From the NCBI GenBank assembly GCA_026120185.1, contig JANUWF010001819.1:2418001-2482000 (forward strand): 64,000 bases of DNA. The letters are read 5' to 3'. Made by a program: the position numbers and the translations under genes. Of the stretch, positions 36,678-48,235 are shown one piece after another. Source of the stretch: Voacanga thouarsii. Lineage: Eukaryota > Streptophyta > Magnoliopsida > Gentianales > Apocynaceae. The notes below the pieces were generated by a model. That model worked only from the letters and a program-made list of their open reading frames with translations, did no database searches and was not told the origin of the DNA. The stretch's first letter is position 1, and the number at the start of each line of letters is the position of its first letter.

Positions 36678-37398
36678 GGCAAGTCTGAGCCTGACTGTAG
36701 AGGATAAAACCTTAACAGAAAAAATCCTAAGACCCTACCTTAAAAGAATTTCGTGCTTTTATTCGAGCAGAATTCATTTTCAAATTGAGTTATTAGTCAC
36801 TTGTAGGCTTCTCCGTTGTGCTGCTAGTAGTTCTTCCCCCTCCTTGTAGGTTTGTCTATTTTCTTGGAGAAAATTTTAATGCAACCATTACACTACGTCA
36901 TCACCTTGATATTGTACAATATTCCAATCTCTATCTTATATCAAACACTTATTGCTATATTAGGAGCCTGATTTGGACGGCTACTAGCATTAATATTTTT
37001 ACCACTCCCCAAAAATTTTCCATGTATCTTCATACATGTCTCTATTGATTTGAAGGAACTTCAGACATGCTTAATCTTAATTCCAAGTATACAAAACCAC
37101 AATTCTATCACATAGTGCAAATATAGAGGTGTATTTTCGAGATATCTAAGCAATAAGACCCCAAAATTTACTGCACTTAAATTGAATTCTATAAGAATTG
37201 TGATGTCTTTGGCAATACAAGGATAGCAAATTAAAGGAAGCATGGTTAGTAGATTAAGAAGAAACAAACATTAGAGCAAACCCTTCCCAAATTCAATTCA
37301 TGCTTTGAACATCAACTTTTTACTATCCCATTTGCACCTTTATCGTTACAAGCCCACAAAATTCATGTGCAACAGAAGTATTTATAAATATAAAGGAG
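36678..37398. other. unassigned intergenic DNA
   Basis: No gene or repeat is recognised between the gypsy element and the third solo LTR. Confidence 0.5.
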
Positions 37399-37403
37399 GA
37401 GGA

Positions 37404-39444
37404 TATTGGAAATATGCCCTCTTAGACTAGTTTTCTGATGACAATATCGAATATGTTAATAAAAGAATTTATTTTCGAAAATCGTTTGTGAATTTATTTT
37501 CTTTATTTGTGTACATTTTCATTTGGAACAGACCCATTGTGTGTAAATAAGTTATCCATGTGAATGGAGGTCTTTCACAATAAGGTATGGATCATGGGTT
37601 ATTTAAACACATAAACAGTTATTCTTAACCGATTGATAAGAATGAGAATCTCATCATGTTTAGGTTATTATGTTATGAATTTCAAATGGAGAATGGTTTA
37701 CCTTTAGCCAATGAGTAATCCACTCACTTCATGACATAAGCGTATTTCGAATACGTAGGACAAAACCTGTAGTAGTGGTTTCTAAAAAGTACTATATGGT
37801 AGAAACCTAGACTACTACCACTACAGCGTGGACTAGTACTCTATGACTTGAGTATGAGTTGGTGGTCTGGCGAAACTGGAAGCATATACTTTGATATGCT
37901 ATAGTTGAGGTTCTATCGGAGGGCCAATGTACTTGCATGTTGGGTATGTGTGACTAGTTAGTTAAGACAGACTTGTACAAGATAGTTTCTACACCATATC
38001 GCCCTTTGTGGTTGTCCGGATGATCTAAATATTTAGGGCCCTGGGAAACGTGACTTGAATGTTTGCTTTAGGGTAGCTCCCTTAGAAAGCAGAAACACTC
38101 CAGAAAGTGGTGGATCATTGGACTAGAAGCCTAAGGATGGTAAATGTCATTTAGAGGGGTGTTAGTACACTTCTTCCTCTCTAAATGTGCGGCGATATGT
38201 AGAGGGGTATTTTAGTCATTTCACTTGTAGGTCGAAAATTTTGCTAATGCAGCATTGTCCTTGGGGTCAATATTTCCTTATGGTGATATTAGGAAATATT
38301 TAAAATGTAAAATACATCTATTCATATAGTAGGGGTATTTTGGTCATTTTAGTAGCTAAGGCGATGAGTCTTTTTGGTCCTCAGAATAATCTGTAAGTCC
38401 TAATTAATTTTTAGGTTGAGAAAATGATCTCAGTTGAGAGAGTTTTATTTTATTCAGGAAGTCTAATTTATTATTGGATTGGGATAAAATAAATGGAAAA
38501 AAATTTATTGTTTGGTTTAATTAGTTAATTAATTATTCAGGACCTAGGTCCAGTTTAAATAATTAAAAAATTAATCGGGATTTAAACTAGAGGAAAAATA
38601 ATTATTACTTAATTATTTATTGGGTTATTTATTTAATTAAATCCTAAGAAATAAATAATTAAAGTTTAATTATTTTTGGTTCATTTGGGTTCATTAATTA
38701 TTTATTGGGTTATTTATTTAATCCTAAGGAAAATAATTAATGTTTATTATTTTGAGCTTTTTGGGTCCAAGAAAAATAATAAATATTATTTTGGCCCAAT
38801 AACTTGGATCATAGAATTTTTCCGAATACAGTTTGGAAGAGTTTAGGGTGAAGCCAAAATTTATTTTGTAAATAATATTCGGTTATTAAATCTCGGGAAT
38901 ATTATTTTTATCAAAATAATTATTTTTTGTTTCATGACTCTTGGCTTTCTGTGTAGAAAAATAAAATAAAAGAAAAAGGGAAAAAATAATATTTTCCCGA
39001 GGCTTTTGGCTCTCTTTCTCTCTCGTGGCATTTTCATTTCAGACTTTTGGTTTTTTGCTGAGCTATTGGTTTGAGAACTGAAGAGCCAAGCCTTTGAATA
39101 AAACCAACTGTGAGGAATGGAAAATGGATTGATCAATTTTTCCCTTCTACCCGGATGTGTGCTAACCAACATTTAGATTAGGTTGGGTCATATTCCGTGA
39201 ACTGGAAAGCAAGCATTCCACCAGAGGAGAAGAAAGACCCGGAACCGAAAGAAATGCAGTGCACTGGACGGATGAAGGAAGAAGTTGTTCTTGAGCGTCA
39301 AGCCATTCAACCATGTTCTTCAAGGTTTAAGGCTCCAAGAGGTATATTTTCATGCCACCATGCTGTGCCAATACTCCGTTAATATTGTTGTTCTTTCATT
39401 TTTATTCAACCGTGAAGCATGCTCTGTCTATGTTCAATCCTTCA
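37404..39444 (+). repeat. solo LTR, 2.0 kb family, copy 3 (oldest-looking)
   Basis: It starts TATTGGAAATATGCCC, where the TG has decayed to TA, and ends CAATCCTTCA. The exact duplication GAGGA lies at 37399-37403 and 39445-39449. It is colinear with copies 1 and 2 but with more differences and indels, especially in the last 500 bp, where the small ORF is lost. Confidence 0.9.
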
Positions 39445-39449
39445 GAGGA

Positions 39450-40555
39450 CAACTAAGATTAAAAATCGTATGCATCTGTAATGATCACCTTCTTTTGGAC
39501 TCCAAAATCTTATTTATTCTTATTTTAGAACAATAAAAAGAAGACTGATTTAGGTTCTTTCGATGGAAGGAGATCATGAGGAGGGCAACCACGCTAGGGT
39601 TACTATTGTAGGAGTTGTCCAAGTGAGACTAATGATTTATTAATGGGGATTAGGTGTAAAATAGAGATTAGACTGATACGATGGTTGAACTAAAAAATTT
39701 TTTCATTTTTTTTAGGAAGAAATCTTTACCCTCATAGGAAAATTTAGTATATATTTGGTGATTAGGTAATAATTTTTGGTTGATAGAAGTGGCAAAGAGC
39801 ATCGTTGATGTATGTTATGTTCGGATTTAGAGAAGGGAAATGATAGGAAATGACACTAATTAAAGGGAAAAAAACTAAGAGCAGAGAGGAAAAGAGAATT
39901 GGGATTTTATCGCGTCTACATAATAAATTAATATATTTTGACTAATATGAATATATCATTATAATAATAACATTAACTACCATAGAAAAATTTATTAAAA
40001 TTAGTTTTCTTCCTACTTTATTTCCATCAACTCTTGAAGTGAAAGTGAAACCTTTTAAACTAAATTTAATTGTTCTCTCTCTTTGCTTTCCTTCTCTTCC
40101 ATAAAAATTACTTTGAATTCCTAAACATATCTCTTCTTTTTTCCATTTTTCGCCTTCCAAAATCCTTCAATCAAAACATATTTTAAGCAACTAAAGGAAG
40201 AAAAAGGGGGGAAAACAGATGAGACAAATTTAAATATTTTTTTTTATTTTTATAGAGGGAAAGAAAAATAAAAAAGAGAAAAAAAAATATCAGATTCAAT
40301 TAAAAATGTCCAACTTAATTTTTGTTTGCTATTTAACTTAAATAAAAATACATACATACATACATACATACATACATACATACATACATACATACATACA
40401 TACATACATACATACATACATACATACATACATACATACATACATACATACATACATACATACATACATACATACATACATACATACGTGTGTGTGTGTG
40501 TTAAACATACAAATTTACAATATATACTCAATTATCATTTTCATCCTATCAATTA
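39450..40555. other. intergenic DNA with a long tetranucleotide array
   Basis: No gene is recognised. Open frames of repeating Tyr-Ile-His-Thr or Met-Tyr-Val-Cys come from the (CATA)n array at 40349-40487. Confidence 0.6.
40349..40500. repeat. (CATA)n microsatellite, about 35 units, followed by (TG)n
   Basis: A near-perfect tetranucleotide array occupies 40349-40487, then six TG units follow to 40500. Confidence 0.97.
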
Positions 40556-40925
40556 GGGCTCGTTTGATAAAATTAAGATTTGAATATTAAAATTTAAATA
40601 TTTAAGTAATGAATTCTGAAGATTGAAGTTTGAAGACTAAATTTTGAAATCAAAAGTGTGAATTAATTATAGTTTTTTTTATATAATATTTTATTACAAT
40701 TTAAATTAAATATAAAAATATTAATAATTAAATTAGTATTTAACATATTCAGATTTTAAAATTTAAGTAATTCTTAATTTACTAAAAAATTATAATAGTG
40801 TGTCATATTCAATTAAATGATAATAAAAATTTATTATCAAATATATTTAATTAATTAAGTATCATTAAATATATTTAACAAAATAAATATTTAATTAATT
40901 AATTTTAAATATTTAATTGAATTGT
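40556..40925. mobile_element. AT-rich MITE-like repeat, copy 2
   Basis: It starts GGGCTCGTTTGATAAA, a terminus common in short plant DNA transposons. It shares ordered AT-rich text with 18567-18925. The right end, near TTAATTGAATTGTG, is not sharply defined. Confidence 0.4.
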
Positions 40926-41004
40926 GAAATCTACTATTACACAAAAGCAATAGTCATTACTCTCATTCCTTCTGTGCTCATTTCTACTTCTCTCCCCTTT
41001 CCCT

Positions 41005-42545
41005 AAATCAAAAAACAAGCCATAGAGACTTTGTAAGGGTAGGCACCTTACTTTCTGCAGAACATGCGCTGGATATAGAAAGGGACATTGCTCTGAAGGA
41101 AATAAAAGATGCACCTGGGGAATGAGGGATAGCAAGGCAACCAGGGCCTGATGGATATAATTCCCTTTTCTTTAAGAAGAGCTGGAGCATAGTGGGACAA
41201 CAAGTAATACAGGCTTGTAGTGAGTTCTTTTCATCGAGAAGACTTCTAAAGCAGCTCAACCACATGTTCTTTGCCCTCATTCTGAAGTTAGAAATTGTCA
41301 ACGAGGTTGGGGACTATAGGCCTATTTGTTGCAATGTCATCTACAAGGTCATCGCCGAAAGACTGAAGACGGTTCTTGACAACCTGGTTGACCCGGCTCA
41401 TGCAGCATTTGTAGAGAATAGGTTGCTAGCGGATAATGTTCCATTAGCTCAAAAACTCCTCAGATCGTATAGTAGGAAGAGATATTCCCCAAGATGTGTG
41501 ATCGAGGTAGACATCAAACACCTACGATAGAATGGATTGGGATTTTCTCTGGGACTTACTGGAAGAGTTCGGCTTTTTGCACAAGTTTTGGGTTGGATTA
41601 AACAATGTGTTTCGACAGTCTCCTACTTGGTTTCAATTAAGGGTGAATTTCATAGATTTTTCAAAGGACAGAAAGGACTCCGGCAAGCAAGGTGACCACT
41701 CTTACCATTCTTGGTTGTTCTCTGCCTAAGTGTACTTTTCTAGATCAAAGTGCCACGTTAAGGACCAATTTTAATCATCATTCTAAATGTGGACAGCTTG
41801 GTATCACTCACCTGGCCTTCGTTGATGATGTACTCCTATTTTGTAGAGTGAATCAAGTTTCTATTGACATTTTATGTGGATGGCTAAAGCATTTTGAATC
41901 GGGTTCTGGTCTCTCCGCCAACCGATCAAAAACTAACTTATTCTCAACAGGTATCTCTGATGTTGACTGCCAGGAAATCATTAATTCTATGCGCTTTCAA
42001 TTTGGAGAATTTCCCTTTAGGTATCTGCGCCTACCTATTATAGCCGGTCAGATGAAAGTGGCATTTTACAAGCCATTAACTAACCAGATTGCAAGAACAG
42101 TTAATAAATGGGCAGCAAACACCCTCTGTTTTGTAGGAAGACTAGAGTTGGTTTGGTCAGTCTTGGGTGGCATAGAGTGCTTCTGGTTATCAGTGTTCCC
42201 TACACCAGCAGTGATCAATCACATCAACAGTTTGGCACAGGAATTCTTATGGAAATTTAAACATGCCTTAGTGGCTTGGAAGGAGGTTTGCTTGCCATTG
42301 AATGAAGGAGGGTTGGGGATTAAAGACCCGACTGCGTGGAATCGAGCTTTGCTAGCCAAGATCCTCAGGAATATTCAGGCTGACAAACACGCTTTATGGG
42401 TTCAATGGCCACACCACCATTACTTGAGGTTATAGTCAGTTTGAACGGTAAGTCATCAAACAAGATTCGAGATTGTTTAAAAGATTGCTTAAGATCAGGG
42501 ACATGATCCTAACTGACACGGGATCAAGTGCACATGCGGAAGCTC
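41005..42545 (+). mobile_element. 5'-truncated LINE, reverse transcriptase region (left part)
   Basis: LINEs copy themselves by target-primed reverse transcription. The frame begins near 41030 (LLSAEHALDIERDIAL). It passes a small disruption, then reads PGPDGYNSLFFKKSW (RT block), GDYRPICCNVIYKVIAERLK, AFVENRLLADN and VIEVDI. A shift at about 41530 is followed by the intact 247-codon piece 41692-42435 with the catalytic motif FVDDVLLF, then SKTNLFSTG, GGIECFWLSVF and GGLGIKDPTAWNRALLAKI. The endonuclease and first ORF are missing, as expected for a 5'-truncated copy. It is dead through shifts and stops. A copia element interrupts it at 42545; the frame resumes at 49257. Confidence 0.88.
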
Positions 42546-43572
42546 TGTTAGAAAACAGAGTACCTACGAGTACAGACAGGTAACTCAACTGAATTGAACA
42601 AGCACCGCCTATATCCGACTAAATCTCTAACAAACGTAATTATCAAATATCAATAATGCCAGTAAGGCCACACAATCCAAATGTAACGTAACTAAACCGA
42701 ATTCAAACTCAATAGATAAATCAGTAGTATACCTGAGAGACTTGCTCGCGATTCTACCAAAACGTACCAGGCACCGGCACTCCTCTGGACAAGCTACGCC
42801 GCAACGTACTGTACTGCTGATCGAATCACCAGTCCAATACTGATTTGCCTTCAAGAAGTTATTCGCCCCACTCCGGTACGATGGGTACAGCGACTCTCCT
42901 TGCAGGATAAGACAGTCTCAGATTACTGTCGACGCACAACAACTGTGATCATCTCGAAAATCCCATCAGTTCACTGGTCCTGATAAACCAAAAATTATGG
43001 ATCGCGGAAAGAGAATGGAAGAAGCAATTTTTTCTCTGAATGAAACAAGACGCGAAAAATAGATCATAAAAAAAAACCCTAACGGCGGCTCTGTTCCTTT
43101 CTTTTAATCCTGCCTTAGGAAAAATTAAAATCCAATTCGAATTAGGAGACCCTAATTCCTTATCAGATTTTATGTTTCCTTTTTCTCTTTCAAGTTAGAG
43201 TTAATTAGGCTAAATAAAAAAAGAGGACCATGAAAACATGGCCCAAGCCCGAGCCGGGCCAGGCGAGCAGCGCGCGCGTGTGGCATCCTCCATACCTTGG
43301 GTTTTTCTATTAAGTCTATAGAAAAGCCTTTTAGTATATAAAGGCTTCCACACTCCTCAATTTTTCTCATGTGGAACTCATGTCTAATATGAGTTCCCAA
43401 ATAGTTAAACACCCAACTTTAACAACATTTAATTATGGATTCCCACCATGAAAATGGCTTCTACCATAATCAAAACAATCTTTAACATGATAAGAACAAT
43501 TCTCATTAATTGTTTTAGGCTAACTAATCATGAGTTAAATGTTATTAACTCCCAAAGTCACCATTTTCAACA
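42546..43572 (-). repeat. 3' LTR of the copia element
   Basis: On the minus strand it begins TGTTGAAAATGGTGAC and ends GTTTTCTAACA (1027 bp). It pairs with 48236-49251. TTTATATACTAAAAG (about 43325-43340) is a TATA candidate. A GC-rich stretch (GCGCGCGCG near 43270) stands out from its surroundings. Confidence 0.95.
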
Positions 43573-43586
43573 ATCCCCCACAAATC
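43573..43586 (-). other. polypurine tract of the copia element
   Basis: On the minus strand, GGATTTGTGGGGGAT abuts the 3' LTR. Confidence 0.7.
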
Positions 43587-44109
43587 CATAGTTAAAGACT
43601 ATTTAGGATTTACGTAATCTGCTTTCGATAATGGTACCTTTCGGTTTGAACCACTACCTAAGTTATCCAACTTATGCCCCCACAGGAACAGATGGACTTA
43701 AGCCTTGAATTTGAACATTAAATATGACGGCGTCCATTGGTAACAACAGACTATCGGTTATGAAGATAATTTTTAGGGTTAACACGTTATGGCCACGTGT
43801 CTTGATCCTGTCTCATGAGTGTATTCAGAGAAAATCCAATTCCCTTTAGTTGCAGCCACACAACAACACTCACATAGTTGGCGATCTCCAAGGATGTACT
43901 GCTAGCATCCTGTCTAAAAGACTTGATCCCATTCAGGGTCAAAACTCTTACTCATTGCAGTAAACGCACCACAGGCTTTCAGGGAAAGGACCTATATACA
44001 AAGGTATCAGAATTAGTGCCAGATTCACTCAAACAGCTTGTTTATACCACATTGAACTGCCTTATGGGATCTCCACTTGGTCAGTTGGGTTGCCACTATA
44101 AGTGAATCA

Positions 44110-45600
44110 TTACTGGGTTATCAGTTCCATTCCCAACCTGGATTTAAGAAACAAGGATGTTTCTAGTCTTTTAGTTAGGTGGTCTGCAATGTTATCTTTG
44201 GATCCAACAAAGTCAACAGACACTACCCTTTGAGACACTAACTCCCTTATAGACTTAAGTCTAACTTGGATGTGTCTCTTAGTCTTTTGATTATACTTGG
44301 TACTCTTTATCTTTGCAATTGTGGTTTGACTATCACAATGCACAGATATAGCAGCAACGGACTTGCTGATCATTGGCAAAAAGGACAATAGTCCATACAG
44401 CCATTCAACTTCCGTTCCAGTAGTATCCAAGGCACATAACTCAACCTCAAAAGTTGACCGAGTTATCAAAGTTTGTTTACAAGACTTCCAAGCGACTGCA
44501 CCTCCACCTAATATAAACACATATCCAGTGCAACCATTGCTACCAGAGTTCTTGGCTATCCAGCTTGCATCACTATACCCTTCAAGTACAGCAAGGAATT
44601 TCCCATAATGTAGCCCAAAGGAAACTGGTCCCTTCAAGTACCTTAGTACTCTATCCAAGGCCTCCCAATAGTCTGATTTGGACAACTTGTATATCGTGCC
44701 AGCTTAGATACAGAAAATGAAATATCTGGTCTTGAGCCATTTGCAAGATATTGCAAGCTGCCAATAATTTGAGAATATCTTAATTAAGACACAAGAACTC
44801 TACTTTCATTCTTGTATAAAGCTACAGAAGGTTCACTTGGAGTTTTAACAATTCTACAATTTTGATAACCATATTTCTCAAGAACACTCTCAATATAGTG
44901 AGTTTGGGAAATGGTTATCCCCTCAGTTGAGCGAATCAACTTTAGGCCAAGAATCACATTTGCTACTCCCATATCCTTCATTTCAAACTTACTTTTCAAG
45001 AATGATTTAGTCTCATTAATTATCTCAACATTGGACCCAAATAGTAAAATGTCATCCACATACAGGTATAGAACAATACATGCATTACCTTTAACCTTAC
45101 AGTAAACACACTTGTCATTCTCATTTATGTTGAAGCTAAATGATAAAATAGTTTTATCAAATTTTTCATGTCATTGTTTGGGTGCTTGTTTTAGACCATA
45201 TAGGGATTTCACAAGTTTACAAACTTTCCGTTCATTTCCTTTGGCTACAAATCCCTCAGGTTGATCCATATATATCTCTTCTTCAAAATCACTATGAAGA
45301 AAATCTATCTTCACATCCATTTGGTGGATGGTAAGACCATATATAAAAGCCAATGCGATTAGCACTCGAATTGTAGTCAAACGAGCAATAGGAGAGTAGG
45401 TATCAAAATAGTCTTATTCCCTCCTTTTGTCTAAACCCTTTGGCAACTAATCTGGCTTTATACTTATCTATGGTCTCATTTGGTTTAAGTTTCTTCTTAA
45501 ATATCCATTTACATCCAATTGTAATGCACCCAGGAGGGAGATCTACCAGTTCCTATGTCCCATTGGAGACAATGGAATCCATCTCACTTTTGACAGCTCC
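44110..45600 (-). pseudogene. copia reverse transcriptase and RNase H remnant
   Basis: Continuing from the truncated pol frame, the sequence reads GCKWIFKKKLKPN and ARLVAKGFRQKEGI. The 45171-45380 piece follows (MDVKIDFLHSDFEEEIYMDQ, then PEGF and KSLYGLKQAPKQ). Next comes the catalytic YVDDILLFGSN near 45035-45070 and then NVILGLKL. The RNase H piece 44110-44685 has GYSDASW, CDSQTTI and [10 protein letters not shown] blocks appear in canonical order. At least two in-frame TAG stops occupy positions where Trp (TGG) is expected (near 45604 and 45553), and frameshifts separate the pieces. Function would be cDNA synthesis and RNA removal; none is possible here. Confidence 0.88.
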
Positions 45601-45603
45601 TTT

Positions 45604-47538
45604 CTAAAACCCTACTTCTGAGGAAGCCATAACTGCTTGAAAAGTTAAAGGTTCGTCCTCAACATTGTAAGTGACAAATTCACTTCCAAAGTCCTTGACT
45701 ATTTTAGCTCTCTTACTCCTTCTAGGTTCTTCCAATTTCTCAATTTGAGTATTGGAACTATTTGGACCTACCCTCACATCGTTCATCCTTTCCACATGAC
45801 CAAGAATAGAATCAGATGTTAAGGCTGAATCTAAAGTAGAAACATCTTGAGGCAAACCAGTTTTCATGGGAAACACATTCTCAAAGAATGTAGCATCACG
45901 GTATTGAATAATAGTGTTACAATCTATGCCAAGTATTTCAGATTTAATTACCAAAAACCTCATGGCATAACTTGTTTCCACATAACCAATAAAGATGGCA
46001 TCAACAGTCTTTGGTCCTAACTTCTTCCTCTTATATTCAGGGATTAGAACTTTTGTAAGACAACCCCACATACGGAAGTATTTTAAGTTAGGTTTCCTAC
46101 CTTTCCAGATTTCAAATGGAGTTACCTCTTTATATTTGTGAGGGACTCTATTCAGAATATAGCAAGCCGTATTCAAAGCCTCACCCCACATACACTTAGG
46201 TAATCCAGAATTCAAAAGTAAACTATTGATCATATCTTTAAACGTTCTATTTTTCCGTTTAGCAATCCCATTAGATTGGGGAGAATAAGGGGGTGTCTCC
46301 TCATGAATTATGCCATTACTTTGGCAATATTCAACAAATAGATTAGACCCATACTCTCCACCTCTATCAGATCTTAACCTTTTAAGTTTTTTGCCAGTTT
46401 GAATTTCAGTTTCATTTTTAAATATGAGAAACTTTTCAAATGCTTCATCTTTATATTTAAGTAAGTAAATATAGCAATATTTACTGCAATCGTCAATAAA
46501 AGTAATGAAGTATTTTTTATGATCCCTAGTCAACAAGCCATTAAATTCACAAATATCTGTGTGAACTAAATCAAGTATTTCTGAATCCCTTTCAATTAAG
46601 TGATAGGGTTTCCTGGTTGTTTTAGCTTCCACACACACTTGACATTTGTTCTTCTTATCAATTGAATGTTTAGGGATCAAGTCTAAATTCATCATTCTTT
46701 TAACAGAATCTAAATTTAAATGTCCAAGTCTACTATGCCAAACATCAGTGGATTCAATAATGTGCACCATCGGATAAATAGAATTCTCAACAGAAGAAGC
46801 TTTATTCAAATCAGAAGTATATGGTTCAACTCTTAATTTAAATAAACCATCTGACAAATAACCTTTGCCAACAAAAGAATTGTAGTGCATAATCACTACC
46901 TTATTACATTTGAAAGTCAATCCATAACCCTCTCTAACTAAACGTGAGCTACTAAGAATATTTCTACGCACTGTTGGAACATGCTGCACCCTATGAAGAG
47001 GAAGAATGCGCCCTGAAGGAAATTTCAAGTCCACGCGTCCAATCCCCAATACATTGGTTGCAGCTGAGTTCCCCATCTTTACAGTTTTTCCTTTGATGGG
47101 CTGGTAAGACCCAATAAGTAATTTATCAGCACAAACGTACACATTTGCTCCAATGCCAACCAGCCATTCAAGTGGCTCATAAATAGTAAAGACTTCTAGG
47201 TTAACAGAAACATACCTTTCATCATCATTGGAAGTAGTGATGTCAGTCCCAACCTCAATGGTACAAACCTCAGTAAGGTGTGTACTTAAATCAGCTTCCA
47301 CTTTACTAGTATCCTCTACCACCATATTGACTTGAGCTTCAGAATTTAGTCCTTGTTTGACTTTGGACTTTTTAAACGGACAGTCCTTAGCCCAATATCC
47401 CACCTGACCACAATTCCAGTAAGGTTTGTTCGCTTTTGGTTTCTTCTTGGCCTTGCTTTTTGTCTTGTCTATATTTTTAGAATTTGAATTAACCCCCACA
47501 TTCCTCTGGTTATTGCTCTTCTTCCCAATAGTCACCAT
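45604..47538 (-). pseudogene. copia gag C-terminus, protease and integrase (644 codons open)
   Basis: The frame is the same as the upstream gag, from which it is separated by a TAG at 47551-47553. The zinc-knuckle positions 40, 43, 48 and 53 read Y, C, Y, C, so two of four metal ligands are lost. The protease site reads LVGIGAN around residue 128, where the catalytic Asp of D(T/S)GA should be. The integrase HHCC motif is kept (H268, H273, C299, C302). The DDE triad has D328 and D391, but position 427 is Lys (NGIAKRKNR) where Glu is expected. The frame ends at a TAG in place of a likely Trp codon. Long open length with lost catalytic residues implies relaxed selection after an active past. Confidence 0.9.
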
Positions 47539-47550
47539 ATGGACATTAGA

Positions 47551-48204
47551 CTATACAGGTACAATATGAATATTCTTTCTATGTTGCTCCTCAATGGATA
47601 TTGATTTCATCAGATCGTTTAGAGAAATCTTCTCCGTCTTGTGTTTAAGGGACATACCAAAGTCCTCCCAAGACTTAGGAAATTTCTCTATCACTGACAT
47701 CACTTGGAACTTCTCAAGAAGTTCTATATCCGATTCATGAAGAGAGTGAATAATCAATTGCAACTCTTGAGTCTGTTCAGTCACAGACTTGCCCTCAACC
47801 ATCTGAAACTTCAGGAATTTGGAGACATAATACTTTTCCAAACCTTGATCCTCGGTATTATATTTCATATCCAATTCATCCCATAGCATCTTTGTTGTAT
47901 ATGACTCAAAACAGTAGACATCAAAGAGAACATTTGTCAATGTTGACAGTATTGCCCCTCTACCTACATTGTTCCGTTCATCCCACGCAACAATCTCAAC
48001 TACTCTAGGATGCCTTTCAGTTGGTATGGGCCTGTCTACCTGCACTGTTGACAATAAGCCCCTCATGGTCAACCAAATTTTCATGCGTTGTTGCCAACGC
48101 TTGAAATTCTGCTCTAGATCAAACTTGTTCGACAGACCATTCAAGTCAACCAAAGGCTTATACGCAGTAGATGCAGTACTTGACGAATTGGCCATTGCAC
48201 ACAA
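47551..48204 (-). pseudogene. copia gag N-terminal part
   Basis: The 217-codon frame starts at 48204 (MCAMANSSS; the second Met is a more usual start). It contains FKRWQQRMKIWLTMRGLL, the conserved core of copia gag, then WDELDMKYN, VSKFLKFQMVEGKSV, and FPKSWEDFGMSLKH. It ends at TAG 47551-47553, which interrupts an otherwise continuous frame into the next piece. The TAG could be a C-to-T change from CAG. Programmed readthrough is possible but unlikely given the other lesions. The ATG lies only about 31 nt from the LTR. Confidence 0.88.
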
Positions 48205-48218
48205 ACAGATAATTGCAT

Positions 48219-48235
48219 AATAACTTCTTGAAGAC
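48219..48235 (-). other. candidate self-priming site of the copia element
   Basis: On the minus strand the 17 bases flush with the 5' LTR are GTCTTCAAGAAGTTATT. They pair with AATAACTTCTTGAAGGC inside the same LTR (48537-48553 of the plus strand; conserved in the other LTR at 42847-42863) over 17 positions, all Watson-Crick except one G-U. No TGG (complement of tRNA CCA) occurs at the LTR edge, so a normal tRNA 3'-end primer site is absent. Confidence 0.6.

Noticed and set aside
40250..40556. Open frames on both strands with a repeating Tyr-Ile-His-Thr or Met-Tyr-Val-Cys pattern
   Set aside because: Both come from the (CATA)n array; any frame of it is open.
41008..41301. Minus-strand frames near 41 kb
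   Set aside because: They are antisense to the LINE reverse transcriptase, which has the recognisable motifs on the plus strand.
47551..47553. Programmed readthrough of the TAG between gag and pol in the copia element
   Set aside because: Ty1/copia elements normally have one continuous frame here, and the rest of pol is already full of lesions, so a mutation is simpler.
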